Below are positions 7,236 through 13,016 of a stretch of 13,770 nt of DNA, piece after piece. The DNA is from Chrysiogenales bacterium. Its GTDB lineage: Bacteria > Acidobacteriota > Aminicenantia > UBA2199. The notes under the pieces were generated by a model. The model was not told the DNA's origin. It worked only from the letters and a program-made list of their open reading frames with translations, and did not search any database. Location: positions 1-13,770 of the forward strand of contig SPCN01000033.1 in assembly GCA_004525465.1 (NCBI GenBank), in the 5' to 3' direction. The translations under genes and the position numbers were made by a program. Position 1 is the stretch's first letter; each line of letters starts with the position of its first letter.

Positions 7236-7400
7236 ATGGCCGGCGGATCGACCATTGGTGCGGTTGTACCGTCCGGACTGGAAATGCAAACGGTCGATGT
7301 CGGCAAAACCATGCTGGCCATGCGTTCGATCCGGGAAACGGCCGGCACAGCCGATCACCTGTACATGATCCGCGTCTTTGCAGAATTTTTTCGGGATTGA
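7236..7400 (+). pseudogene. C-terminal remnant of an M18-family aminopeptidase
   Basis: In the plus frame ending at TGA 7398-7400, about 54 codons read MAGGSTIGAVVPSGLEM, then QTVDVGKTMLAMRSIRETAG, then TADHLYMIRVFAEFFRD. This closely follows the C-terminal signature of M18 metallo-aminopeptidases (GGSTIG... TVDVG... LAMHSIRE.AG... YMI..F.EFF), which are otherwise over 400 residues. Upstream is the antisense of an intact aldolase gene, with no trace of the rest of the enzyme, so this is a truncated fragment. The His of the family's AMHSIRE motif, a metal ligand, is Arg here (CGT, 7323-7325), as expected for a dead copy. It has no start codon with a ribosome site of its own. The DNA now forms the gap between the aldolase operon and the CHAT gene. 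Confidence 0.75.
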
Positions 7401-7407
7401 GGAGCTT

Positions 7408-8997
7408 TCAGCGATAGAAATGAACCAGGACATAATTGGCCCAAAGGAAGGGATGGGCCAATGAGAGCCGGATACTGTCCCGGATGGGAATGGTTTTGTC
7501 GAAAAGAATCAATTTGGCCTTTCTTAAGGCCGCGGCGCAAGCCCCGCTCTGCAGGTATTCCCCGTAGAATAACGGCACGATCAGGGAGCTGAATTCATCC
7601 ACAGGCCAGAGGCTGGCTATCAGATCCCGCACCCCGGATTGGCGAAAAGCGGCCGTCATGCCGCTTAACGACTTGAGGCCCAGTAAATTTTTTTCCGAAG
7701 TTTCGCAGGCGCTGAGGATTACCAGTTCAGCCTGCAGACGCAGTTTGAGAATCTGTTTGGCCTGGCACATAGACGGGGATGTGGCGGTCGAGGAAAACAG
7801 AAAAGCCGAGCAGGACGGATCCTCATGGTTTGTAAAAAAGTGGGTAGCGATATGGATAAGCCTGGCCTGGGGCGCGAAGCGGACAAAATTGGCATGATTG
7901 AAACTGGCGCCCAGGAATATGCGCCGCCGCGAAACGGCAAACATTTTTTCCAGGTTCAGTATCTCCAGGCGCGTTGAAGGGATTTCGGCTATGGAACTGA
8001 CACTTGCCTGGTTCGGGAAATGTGCGTTTTCCGGTGCCTGCGTGATAAGCGGCTGGCCGAAAGCGGCCAGAGTGAGCGGATGACTCTTGGGGCCAGGGAA
8101 TTTCCGTAAAAAATCGGCAAGGGAAAGATAATACGAAACCGTGTACTTTTGAATTACATAATCGGCTGCCTGGTACTCAGAAAACAAAACATCGTCCTGC
8201 TGGAAGTTTTTGTTAAAACCCATAACCAGGGCTTCAAAAGGCAGCTTGAAAAGTTCCTGGTCGGGAATGATGAAAAGCTCGTCGCAATGAGGAAAACGCT
8301 CGACCGCCTTTTTCAGGAAAATATTGTAAAGCCGTTGCGCCAGTTCCATGTCAAAATGAATGCGCAGATAATCGACCCTGCCGCTGGCTAAATCCTCCAG
8401 CGGTTCGGAAAGCCGGTCGATCATTTGCACGGCATGCGCCGTACTGGCCGGGAGAAATTCATATCCGGCCGCGCCGGCACCGATGAAAAATACCAGTATG
8501 CGGTTTTCAAGTAAAGCGTACTTCAGCAGCACCTGCCTGGCCTCTAGTTGTTTTTGCACCCGGCCGATCTCCCAACCATCAGGCGGATACAGTACCGCCT
8601 TGAGCGCCGGCACCTGAACACGGTCTGCCCTGCGTAAATATTCCATTGCCAGCAGGGATAGATTCCATTCACTTTTTTTGGGCGGGTAAGTATCGCTACG
8701 CAGATGACTACAGAGCAGGGCGCTAGCTTTCAGCAGTTTTTGTTCGGCTGCCAGCGATTGCCTTTGTTTACCCCAGGTCATTTCCCAAAGCGGATGGGAC
8801 CTGATCTCGCTGAAAAAAAACGCTGCCTGCAAAAATCGACTCTCGCGGCGCAGTTCAAAGCCGCTGAGCAAGCGGCAGATGATTTCGGAAAAATCTTTCT
8901 TCAACCGCGGCAAGCCCTTTCCGTGAATAGCAGGCTCTGAGGCCGGCAGCGACCACATCAACAAAAGGAAAAGCCAGGCCAGACCTATCTTTTTCAT
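7408..8997 (-). CDS. Exported CHAT-domain (caspase-like) protein
   Basis: Putative cysteine protease of the CHAT family (caspase/separase fold). From the ATG at 8997 it is 529 residues: a Sec signal peptide (about 1-18, MKKIGLAWLFLLLMWSLPAS), a helical N-terminal part (about 30-150) and a CHAT domain to the C-terminus. Visible CHAT elements are DELFIIPDQELFKLPFEALV (about 239-258), YTVSYYLSLADF (285-296), the His motif LIHIATHF (380-387, catalytic His386), the Cys motif VILSACETS (426-434, Cys431) and the closing HPFLWANYVLVHFYR. Both catalytic residues are intact. CHAT proteins usually sit behind TPR or other sensor repeats in one chain; here the N-terminal part is short. I use the ATG, not an in-frame TTG at 9003. 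No Shine-Dalgarno is present; the -10 box lies so close that the mRNA may be nearly leaderless. It faces a sigma/anti-sigma operon across 96 bases. Confidence 0.9.
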   Translation of the reverse strand: MKKIGLAWLFLLLMWSLPASEPAIHGKGLPRLKKDFSEIICRLLSGFELRRESRFLQAAFFFSEIRSHPLWEMTWGKQRQSLAAEQKLLKASALLCSHLRSDTYPPKKSEWNLSLLAMEYLRRADRVQVPALKAVLYPPDGWEIGRVQKQLEARQVLLKYALLENRILVFFIGAGAAGYEFLPASTAHAVQMIDRLSEPLEDLASGRVDYLRIHFDMELAQRLYNIFLKKAVERFPHCDELFIIPDQELFKLPFEALVMGFNKNFQQDDVLFSEYQAADYVIQKYTVSYYLSLADFLRKFPGPKSHPLTLAAFGQPLITQAPENAHFPNQASVSSIAEIPSTRLEILNLEKMFAVSRRRIFLGASFNHANFVRFAPQARLIHIATHFFTNHEDPSCSAFLFSSTATSPSMCQAKQILKLRLQAELVILSACETSEKNLLGLKSLSGMTAAFRQSGVRDLIASLWPVDEFSSLIVPLFYGEYLQSGACAAALRKAKLILFDKTIPIRDSIRLSLAHPFLWANYVLVHFYR

Positions 8998-9005
8998 CGG
9001 CAAAA

Positions 9006-9034
9006 ATTATAGGCCATAACTTTTTTTTTTGCAA
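9006..9034 (-). promoter_or_regulatory. Promoter of the CHAT gene (near-leaderless)
   Basis: On the minus strand TTGCAA (9034-9029; 4 of 6) lies 17 bases before a perfect TATAAT (9011-9006). Only 8 bases separate TATAAT from the ATG at 8997, so transcription should start at about 8999, leaving 0-2 bases of leader. The spacer contains a run of A residues. Confidence 0.65.
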
Positions 9035-9038
9035 TCGG

Positions 9039-9067
9039 TTGTTATATTTGAGATATTGGTTTATTAT
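9039..9067 (+). promoter_or_regulatory. Promoter of the CARDB-sigma-antisigma operon
   Basis: On the plus strand TTGTTA (9039-9044; 4 of 6) lies 17 bases before TATTAT (9062-9067; 5 of 6). The expected start near 9074 leaves about 20 bases of leader carrying GAGGGTGG before the ATG at 9094. Its -35 lies only 4 bases from the -35 of the divergent CHAT promoter. No ECF-type GGAAC/GTC promoter is obvious in the gap. Confidence 0.55.
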
Positions 9068-9093
9068 CTTTATGTATTCTGAGGGTGGCAACA

Positions 9094-9486
9094 ATGAAAA
9101 TATGGTCGTTTTTTCTGATGCCGGCCTTGATTCTTGTGCAGGCCGTAGAAGTGCCGGATTTCAAAATCAGAGACATCCTGGTGCTTCAGGACGGCTTCAT
9201 TGCCTTGAAAATTGAAAATTCTTCCAGCCAGGATTACCAATTTCCTCTGCAAATCCGGGAAAAGATTTTTCTGAAGCTGGCGATCAATAGCGTAAAACGG
9301 GCCGAATATAAGATCAAAGCCATTGACCCCACCATTTTTTTAAAAAACAGTTTTATTATATTCAAGACCAATTTCAGGGCCGGTAAGGCGCTGAAGATCA
9401 GGGTGGATGTGAACGTGGAAAAAGCAATCCCCGAATCCGATTTCAGCAACAATTTTCTGGAAAAGGATTTGCATCCTCTACCCTGA
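9094..9486 (+). CDS. Small exported CARDB-like beta-sandwich protein
   Basis: A 130-residue secreted protein with a signal peptide (about 1-17, MKIWSFFLMPALILVQA) followed by one Ig-like domain. The pattern VPDFKIRDI...DGFIALKIENSSSQDYQFPLQI near the start and KIRVDVNVEKAIPESDFSNN near the end fits the CARDB (cell-adhesion-related) beta-sandwich fold, in which the closing ESD.SNN motif is typical. No catalytic residues are evident; a structural, adhesive or ligand-binding role outside the cytoplasm is likely. The ATG at 9094 is preferred over an in-frame GTG at 9085 because GAGGGTGG (9081-9088) lies 5 bases before it. It is first in an operon with an ECF-type sigma factor (3-base gap) and an anti-sigma factor, so it may be a target or sensor partner of that pair. 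Confidence 0.78.
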   Translation: MKIWSFFLMPALILVQAVEVPDFKIRDILVLQDGFIALKIENSSSQDYQFPLQIREKIFLKLAINSVKRAEYKIKAIDPTIFLKNSFIIFKTNFRAGKALKIRVDVNVEKAIPESDFSNNFLEKDLHPLP

Positions 9487-9489
9487 AAG

Positions 9490-10041
9490 ATGGACGGCGC
9501 CGACTTTTTTGAAAAATTGCTCAACCATGACCCGCAAGCGCAAAAAAAACTGATCGAAACATTCAACCCGCGCATTTTTTTGTATTTTCGCAACCGCATC
9601 AAGGGCGAGAATAATTATGAAGACTTGGTTCAAGAGGTTTTCAGCGCATTTTTCCGCGGACTTGACCAGGGCAAGATGACGAGCGTAGTTTGGATCGCAC
9701 CATTCCTGTTCGGCATCGCTAAGCGGGTGCTTTACAATTATTTCTACAAGCAGAGAAAAAACAATGAAATCCAGCAAAAAGTCAGCTTGGTCTGCGAAGT
9801 GACTTGCGATTTCACCGAAGCCGAAAGGATGGAAAATCAGAAGCTGAGCCAGGTTTTGAACCTGCTGATCAAGGATCTGCCGCAAATAGACCGGCTCATT
9901 CTGAATGCCTTCTACCTGCAGGAAAAGAAAATCACTGAAATATCAAACATGATTAACCGTTCCAACCATTACATCAGTGTCCGCAAACAGCGGGCCATAA
10001 AAAAAATAAAAAACGAGATTTTTCGCAAAAAGTTATATTAA
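9490..10041 (+). CDS. ECF-type sigma-70 family factor
   Basis: Alternative RNA polymerase sigma factor of 183 residues with only regions 2 and 4, as in the extracytoplasmic function group. Region 2 spans about 23-90 and includes the core-binding signature YEDLVQEVFSAFF (43-55) and the -10-recognising segment around FLFGIAKRVLYNYFYKQRK (72-90). A short linker (91-118) leads to region 4 (about 120-175): LLIKDLPQIDRLILNAFYL, then the helix-turn-helix ITEISNMINRSNHYISVRKQRAIKKIK. It follows the CARDB-like gene by 3 bases and precedes a zinc-finger anti-sigma factor, its probable partner. Region 4 is somewhat divergent from the usual LP...R.vf.L.y.eg pattern, with NAFYLQEKKITE, but the architecture is clear. 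Which genes it controls cannot be read from the window. Confidence 0.9.
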   Translation: MDGADFFEKLLNHDPQAQKKLIETFNPRIFLYFRNRIKGENNYEDLVQEVFSAFFRGLDQGKMTSVVWIAPFLFGIAKRVLYNYFYKQRKNNEIQQKVSLVCEVTCDFTEAERMENQKLSQVLNLLIKDLPQIDRLILNAFYLQEKKITEISNMINRSNHYISVRKQRAIKKIKNEIFRKKLY

Positions 10042-10056
10042 GGTGATGAGGGCAAC

Positions 10057-10779
10057 ATGAGATGCAATGAATTTCAAAACCTGATTGATGCCTATTTGCA
10101 AGAAACAATAGATGAACCCCGGCGCGAAAATTTTGAAGAGCATTTTTTCCAATGCCGAAAGTGCTTTCTCGGGTTGAAACTGAATGAAGCACTGCAAAAT
10201 AAAGATGTCCGTATTACCCTGGAGGAAAAGCCGCGGGTCTTTGTCCTGAAACTTTTCAAACCACTACTGGTCATGTCTTCACTTTTCCTGCTCATCCTGT
10301 TTTCCGTCCTGCTGGTGCAGCAGAAACGGCAAACCCGCCTGCTTCTGGAAATTTCGGCATTTGAAATCCCCCCATACCACCAGGGCGAACTGAGGAGTAT
10401 TCCGGAAAACGGTGCGGCCATTGAGGCAAAGTTTTCACAGGCCATGAAATATCTCCAAGAAAGAAAGTTCCGCCCGGCCCTGAACCTGCTTGAAGGCCCC
10501 CTCATGGAGGAAGCCGCCTATCCCAAGATCGAATTCTTCCGCGCCATTTGCTATCTTGGCGAGGACGAAGCGGAAAAAGCCGGTGAAATATTCGATGCCA
10601 TTATCCGCGCCATGGATCCAGCCTATTTTGACGACGCGCTTTATTACAAGGGTTTCGTCCTGCTGCGTCAGGGTCAAAAGCAAGCAGCCAGAGATCAATT
10701 CGAAAAACTGGCCGGAATGCTCAGCCCCATGTCCATGAAAGCCGGCGCCATGGTACAAAAAATAGAAGCAATCGAATAA
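10057..10779 (+). CDS. Membrane zinc-finger anti-sigma factor with TPR-like extracytoplasmic domain
   Basis: Predicted anti-sigma factor of 240 residues that would hold the adjacent sigma factor at the membrane. The cytoplasmic N-terminus has the zinc anti-sigma (ZAS, zf-HC2) motif: Cys3, then EEHFFQCRKCF with His29, Cys33 and Cys36 in the canonical H-x3-C-x2-C arrangement. One transmembrane helix (about 68-88) follows. Outside is a helical region with TPR-like pairs: FSQAMKYLQERKFRPALNLLEG (about 126-147), KIEFFRAICYLGEDEAEKAGEIFDAII (157-183) and DDALYYKGFVLLRQGQKQAARDQFEKL (192-218). Such repeats bind peptides or proteins, so the sensing part is probably a protein-interaction surface. It lies 15 bases after the sigma gene with a GAGGG ribosome site before its ATG. 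The divergent CHAT gene encodes the type of domain that elsewhere is fused to TPRs. Confidence 0.88.
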   Translation: MRCNEFQNLIDAYLQETIDEPRRENFEEHFFQCRKCFLGLKLNEALQNKDVRITLEEKPRVFVLKLFKPLLVMSSLFLLILFSVLLVQQKRQTRLLLEISAFEIPPYHQGELRSIPENGAAIEAKFSQAMKYLQERKFRPALNLLEGPLMEEAAYPKIEFFRAICYLGEDEAEKAGEIFDAIIRAMDPAYFDDALYYKGFVLLRQGQKQAARDQFEKLAGMLSPMSMKAGAMVQKIEAIE

Positions 10780-10917
10780 ATTCTCCTGAGCATCCCTGCT
10801 TTCATTGGACAACCTCTTTCATTCACTCGGAATTCCGGCGTTTTCGCCTCGCCTTGGTTCAGGAGAGGATGTGAAAGGCAAAAGTAAGAAAAACCGGCAA
10901 TTTTTCGATCCTTCTTG

Positions 10918-10958
10918 ACGCAATACGCATCACTCATTACCCATCACGCATTACGAAC
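10918..10958. repeat. Degenerate heptamer tandem repeat, about 5.9 copies
   Basis: Seven-base units in register: ACGCAAT, ACGCATC, ACTCATT, ACCCATC, ACGCATT and a partial ACGAAC. The consensus is ACGCATY, with one or two changes per unit. It is short and intergenic, has none of the spacer structure of a CRISPR array, and is not a coding repeat because 7 is not a multiple of 3. Confidence 0.8.
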
Positions 10959-10977
10959 ATTGGGGGTGGCGCAGTTT

Positions 10978-11005
10978 GATTAATTGGTATTTCGCTGAAT
11001 TAATC
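10978..11005. repeat. Perfect 8-bp inverted repeat with 12-base loop
   Basis: GATTAATT (10978-10985) and AATTAATC (10998-11005) are exact reverse complements separated by 12 bases. The arms are AT-rich and are followed by only TTTA, so a terminator is unlikely. The site lies about 70 bases upstream of the M16 promoter -35 and could be a regulator binding site, or chance. Confidence 0.5.
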
Positions 11006-11072
11006 TTTACGGCTGTGAACTCCCGGTCCTCCTTTCGATTTCCTCGAAGTAAGTGAAAAATCTGCCGGTAAA

Positions 11073-11101
11073 TTGATAAATCCGGCTGGGAATGCTATAA
11101 T
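11073..11101 (+). promoter_or_regulatory. Strong sigma70-type promoter of the M16 peptidase gene
   Basis: TTGATA (11073-11078; 5 of 6), a 17-base spacer and a perfect TATAAT (11096-11101) preceded by TG one base upstream, giving an extended -10. Initiation near 11108 leaves about 25 bases of leader with AGGAG at 11118-11122, 10 bases before the ATG. This is the best promoter in the window. Confidence 0.8.
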
Positions 11102-11132
11102 CATGCCAACCTGACATAGGAGTGCAGCCCCC

Positions 11133-12389
11133 ATGGTCGAAAAAACAGTATTACCCTGCGGCCTGACCGTTATATCGGAAAATTTTCCCGAATTTCCTTC
11201 TTTTGCGCTCAGCTACTCACTGAAAAGCGGCTCCCGAGCCGAAACTGCCGACAGCAACGGCGTACACCACCTGATCGAGCACATGCTATTCAAAGGCAGC
11301 CGCCGCCATGATCTGAAGCAGATCGCCGACATTTCCGACCGGTTGGGGGGACGGCTTAACGCTTTCACCAGCAAGGAGATCACCCAGTATTACATCAAGT
11401 CAATCGATGAAAAACTGAACGAATCCTTCGCCCTGCTGTCTGATATCGTGTTCCATTCCACTTTTCCCGAGGATGAGTTCGTCAAGGAAAAAAACGTTAT
11501 CATTCAAGAAATAAAGGAAGCCGACGACAACCCGGAAACCAATGCTTTCGAGACGTTTTATGAAAAGATATACGCCGGCAACGCCCTGGGCTATCCGATC
11601 GGCGGCAGGGAAAAGCATGTCGCCGGGCTAAACCGCGGCCAGGTCTTCACTTTTTACCGGGAGCATTACATCCCGGAGAACATGCTGCTGTCCGCCGCCG
11701 GCAATATCCGTCACAGGGAACTGGTGGCCCTGGCCAGTGATTTTTTTGCAGCGTACCCCCCCCGTACTCCGCGGCAGTTCAAATTTCCCCGCGCCCGCTT
11801 CCGTCCGCGCCGGTTTCATAAAAAAAACAAGACCCTGAACCAGTGCTACGTACTGACTGCCTTGGACAGCATTTCCCTGGTATCTCACCTGCGCCATCCG
11901 ATCATGATCATGAACGATATCCTGGGCGGAGGGATGAGCTCACGGCTTTTTCAAAGCATCAGGGAAGAAAAAGGTTTGGCTTACACCGTCAGCTCTTTTA
12001 TCGACTCCTACCAGGAATGCGGCGTTCAACTCATTTATGCCGTTATCGAGCCCGATAAGGTCAGCGCCTACCTAGAAGCAGTGCGCAGTGAAATCGGGCG
12101 CTTAAAAAAAAAAGGCATCAGCGACGAAGAACTGGAGAGGGCCAAGGACCACATCAAGTCATCCATCATCCTCAGCCTGGAAAATAATGTGGCCAAGATG
12201 CGTTTCAACACCGGCCAGGAGTTGTATTTCGGCAAGGAACAGAAAGTCGCCGACATCATCTCCGAGATCAATGCCACGACCAGCCAGGATATCAACGGTT
12301 TCTGCGGGAAATATCTTGATCTGGACCAGGCGGCGCTGCTCACCTACGGCCGCTGCCCCAAAAACCAGGACTGGAAAGTCGAAGAATGA
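11133..12389 (+). CDS. M16 family zinc metallopeptidase (PqqL/MPP-like)
   Basis: Zinc-dependent peptidase of the pitrilysin/mitochondrial processing peptidase clan, 418 residues, single-chain M16B type made of two homologous halves. The active half has the inverted zinc motif HHLIEH: His46, Glu49 (catalytic base) and His50; the third ligand is Glu126 in VIIQEIKEADDNP, exactly the 76-residue spacing expected for HxxEHx76E. GGRLNAFTSKEITQYY (72-87) matches the family's G..NA.T..e.t.Y stretch. The second half has LGGGMSSRLFQSIREEKGLAYTVSSF, holding the conserved Arg/Tyr substrate pair. There is no signal peptide, so it is cytoplasmic; such enzymes degrade peptides, and related ones often sit near pnp/rpsO, which is not the case here. 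It has its own strong promoter, and its stop overlaps by 4 bases the ATG of a HAD remnant. Confidence 0.94.
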   Translation: MVEKTVLPCGLTVISENFPEFPSFALSYSLKSGSRAETADSNGVHHLIEHMLFKGSRRHDLKQIADISDRLGGRLNAFTSKEITQYYIKSIDEKLNESFALLSDIVFHSTFPEDEFVKEKNVIIQEIKEADDNPETNAFETFYEKIYAGNALGYPIGGREKHVAGLNRGQVFTFYREHYIPENMLLSAAGNIRHRELVALASDFFAAYPPRTPRQFKFPRARFRPRRFHKKNKTLNQCYVLTALDSISLVSHLRHPIMIMNDILGGGMSSRLFQSIREEKGLAYTVSSFIDSYQECGVQLIYAVIEPDKVSAYLEAVRSEIGRLKKKGISDEELERAKDHIKSSIILSLENNVAKMRFNTGQELYFGKEQKVADIISEINATTSQDINGFCGKYLDLDQAALLTYGRCPKNQDWKVEE

Positions 12390-12460
12390 TCAGGCCGAGC
12401 CAGTCTGCAATCGAATCACAAATCAAGGCTGTTTTTATTGACATGGACGGGAAAGTATGA
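12386..12460 (+). pseudogene. 5' remnant of a HAD-superfamily phosphatase gene
   Basis: An ATG at 12386 overlaps the M16 stop by 4 bases (ATGA), the same coupling seen elsewhere in the window, and opens a 24-codon frame ending at TGA 12458-12460. Its second half reads IKAVFIDMDGKV, which is the N-terminal beta strand and motif I (hhhhDxDG[TV]) of haloacid-dehalogenase hydrolases, with the nucleophile Asp and acid Asp both present. A real HAD enzyme would continue for about 200 residues, but here the frame stops three codons after the glycine position and the rest is missing before yceD. The simplest reading is a former gene that followed the peptidase gene and lost everything after motif I. 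A functional 24-residue coupling peptide is the alternative. Confidence 0.6.
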
Positions 12461-12466
12461 TATTAA
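12438..12466 (+). promoter_or_regulatory. Candidate promoter of yceD-rpmF-plsX
   Basis: A perfect TTGACA (12438-12443), a 17-base spacer and TATTAA (12461-12466; 4 of 6). Initiation would fall near 12473, about 31 bases before the yceD ATG. The -35 box is formed by the codons of the DxD motif of the HAD remnant (ATT GAC ATG). Just downstream, TTGAC-TT-GTCAA (12469-12480) is a short palindrome that could be an operator. Confidence 0.55.
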
Positions 12467-12503
12467 GTTTGACTTGTCAACGAATACTAGGATAAGGGTA
12501 AAA

Positions 12504-13013
12504 ATGATAATAAACGTAAATAAAATCTCTGATAGAGGCTACGCACTAACCGACACCATAGAGATCGACAGCACCCATTTGCTCGAGGACGAAAGTTTTT
12601 TTCTCGAAGGGATCGAGTACCAGATATTTTTAAAGCGGCAAAACCAGCGCGTTCAGGCCCAGGGTAAAATCAAGACTGCCATCTCTTTGATTTGCGTCAG
12701 CTGCCTGGAACAATTCGACTTGAAAATCAATTCCCGTTTCGACATTATCCTTTTCCCCAGTGAAATGGTGGATCAACGCAACACCGCCCTGGATGAGGAG
12801 GAATTGGAATATATTTTTTATGAAAACGACCAGATCGACCTGGAAAAGATACTGATCGAACAGGTTAATCTGTTCACTCCCTTCAAACCAGTCTGTAAAG
12901 CCGAATGCAAAGGGATCTGCTCCAGTTGCGGCACCAACCTGAACCACAGTCCCTGCCAATGCGAACAGAATAAAAACGAAATAAAATTCTTGTTTGAAAA
13001 AGTAAAGAGGTGA
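12504..13013 (+). CDS. yceD: YceD/DUF177 family protein with Cys-rich zinc-type tail
   Basis: Member of the YceD (DUF177) family, almost always encoded directly before rpmF and linked to 50S/23S rRNA maturation. The 169-residue product has the family's central pair in SLICVSCLEQFDL (Cys64, Cys67, after the GxI block), the acidic EEELEYIFYENDQIDLEKILIEQVNLFTPFKPVC segment (split around 98-131) typical of DUF177 (DL...i.eq..L..P..p.C), and a Cys cluster CKAECKGICSSCGTNLN (Cys131, 135, 139, 142) followed by CQC (151, 153), a likely zinc site. A TTG-initiated frame starts at 12438, but the ATG at 12504 has AAGGG 5 bases upstream and gives the standard length, so I use it. rpmF follows after 3 bases. 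Confidence 0.92.
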   Translation: MIINVNKISDRGYALTDTIEIDSTHLLEDESFFLEGIEYQIFLKRQNQRVQAQGKIKTAISLICVSCLEQFDLKINSRFDIILFPSEMVDQRNTALDEEELEYIFYENDQIDLEKILIEQVNLFTPFKPVCKAECKGICSSCGTNLNHSPCQCEQNKNEIKFLFEKVKR

Positions 13014-13016
13014 CAG

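Larger units (their letters stand above)
10780..11072. other. Non-coding region upstream of the M16 peptidase gene
   Basis: No gene is supported here. The stretch holds a 10-base palindrome CGGAATTCCG (10828-10837), a small GGCG-TTTT-CGCC hairpin (10837-10848), a heptamer tandem repeat (10918-10958) and a perfect 8-base inverted repeat (10978-11005). No clear terminator with a T tract follows the anti-sigma gene. Short frames exist on both strands (for example minus 10695-10937) but carry no recognisable domain. The first part has the character of a dispersed intergenic repeat. Positions 11006-11072 show nothing further. Confidence 0.6.

Noticed and set aside
10782..10866. 8-base inverted pair TCTCCTGA / TCAGGAGA about 70 bases apart
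   Set aside because: Short arms at long distance are expected by chance; no transposase or target duplication is seen, so it is not called as a mobile element.
10918..10958. CRISPR array
   Set aside because: Units are only 7 bases, degenerate and without spacers; there are no cas genes in the window.
10961..11055. tRNA-like stretch (GGCGCAG...GGTA...TTTCGATT)
   Set aside because: The supposed T-arm and acceptor strands do not pair and there is no proper anticodon arm, so it is not a tRNA gene.
12438..12503. TTG start for yceD at 12438
   Set aside because: It would add 22 residues not typical of the family; the ATG at 12504 has AAGGG 5 bases upstream. The region is better explained as promoter plus HAD remnant.
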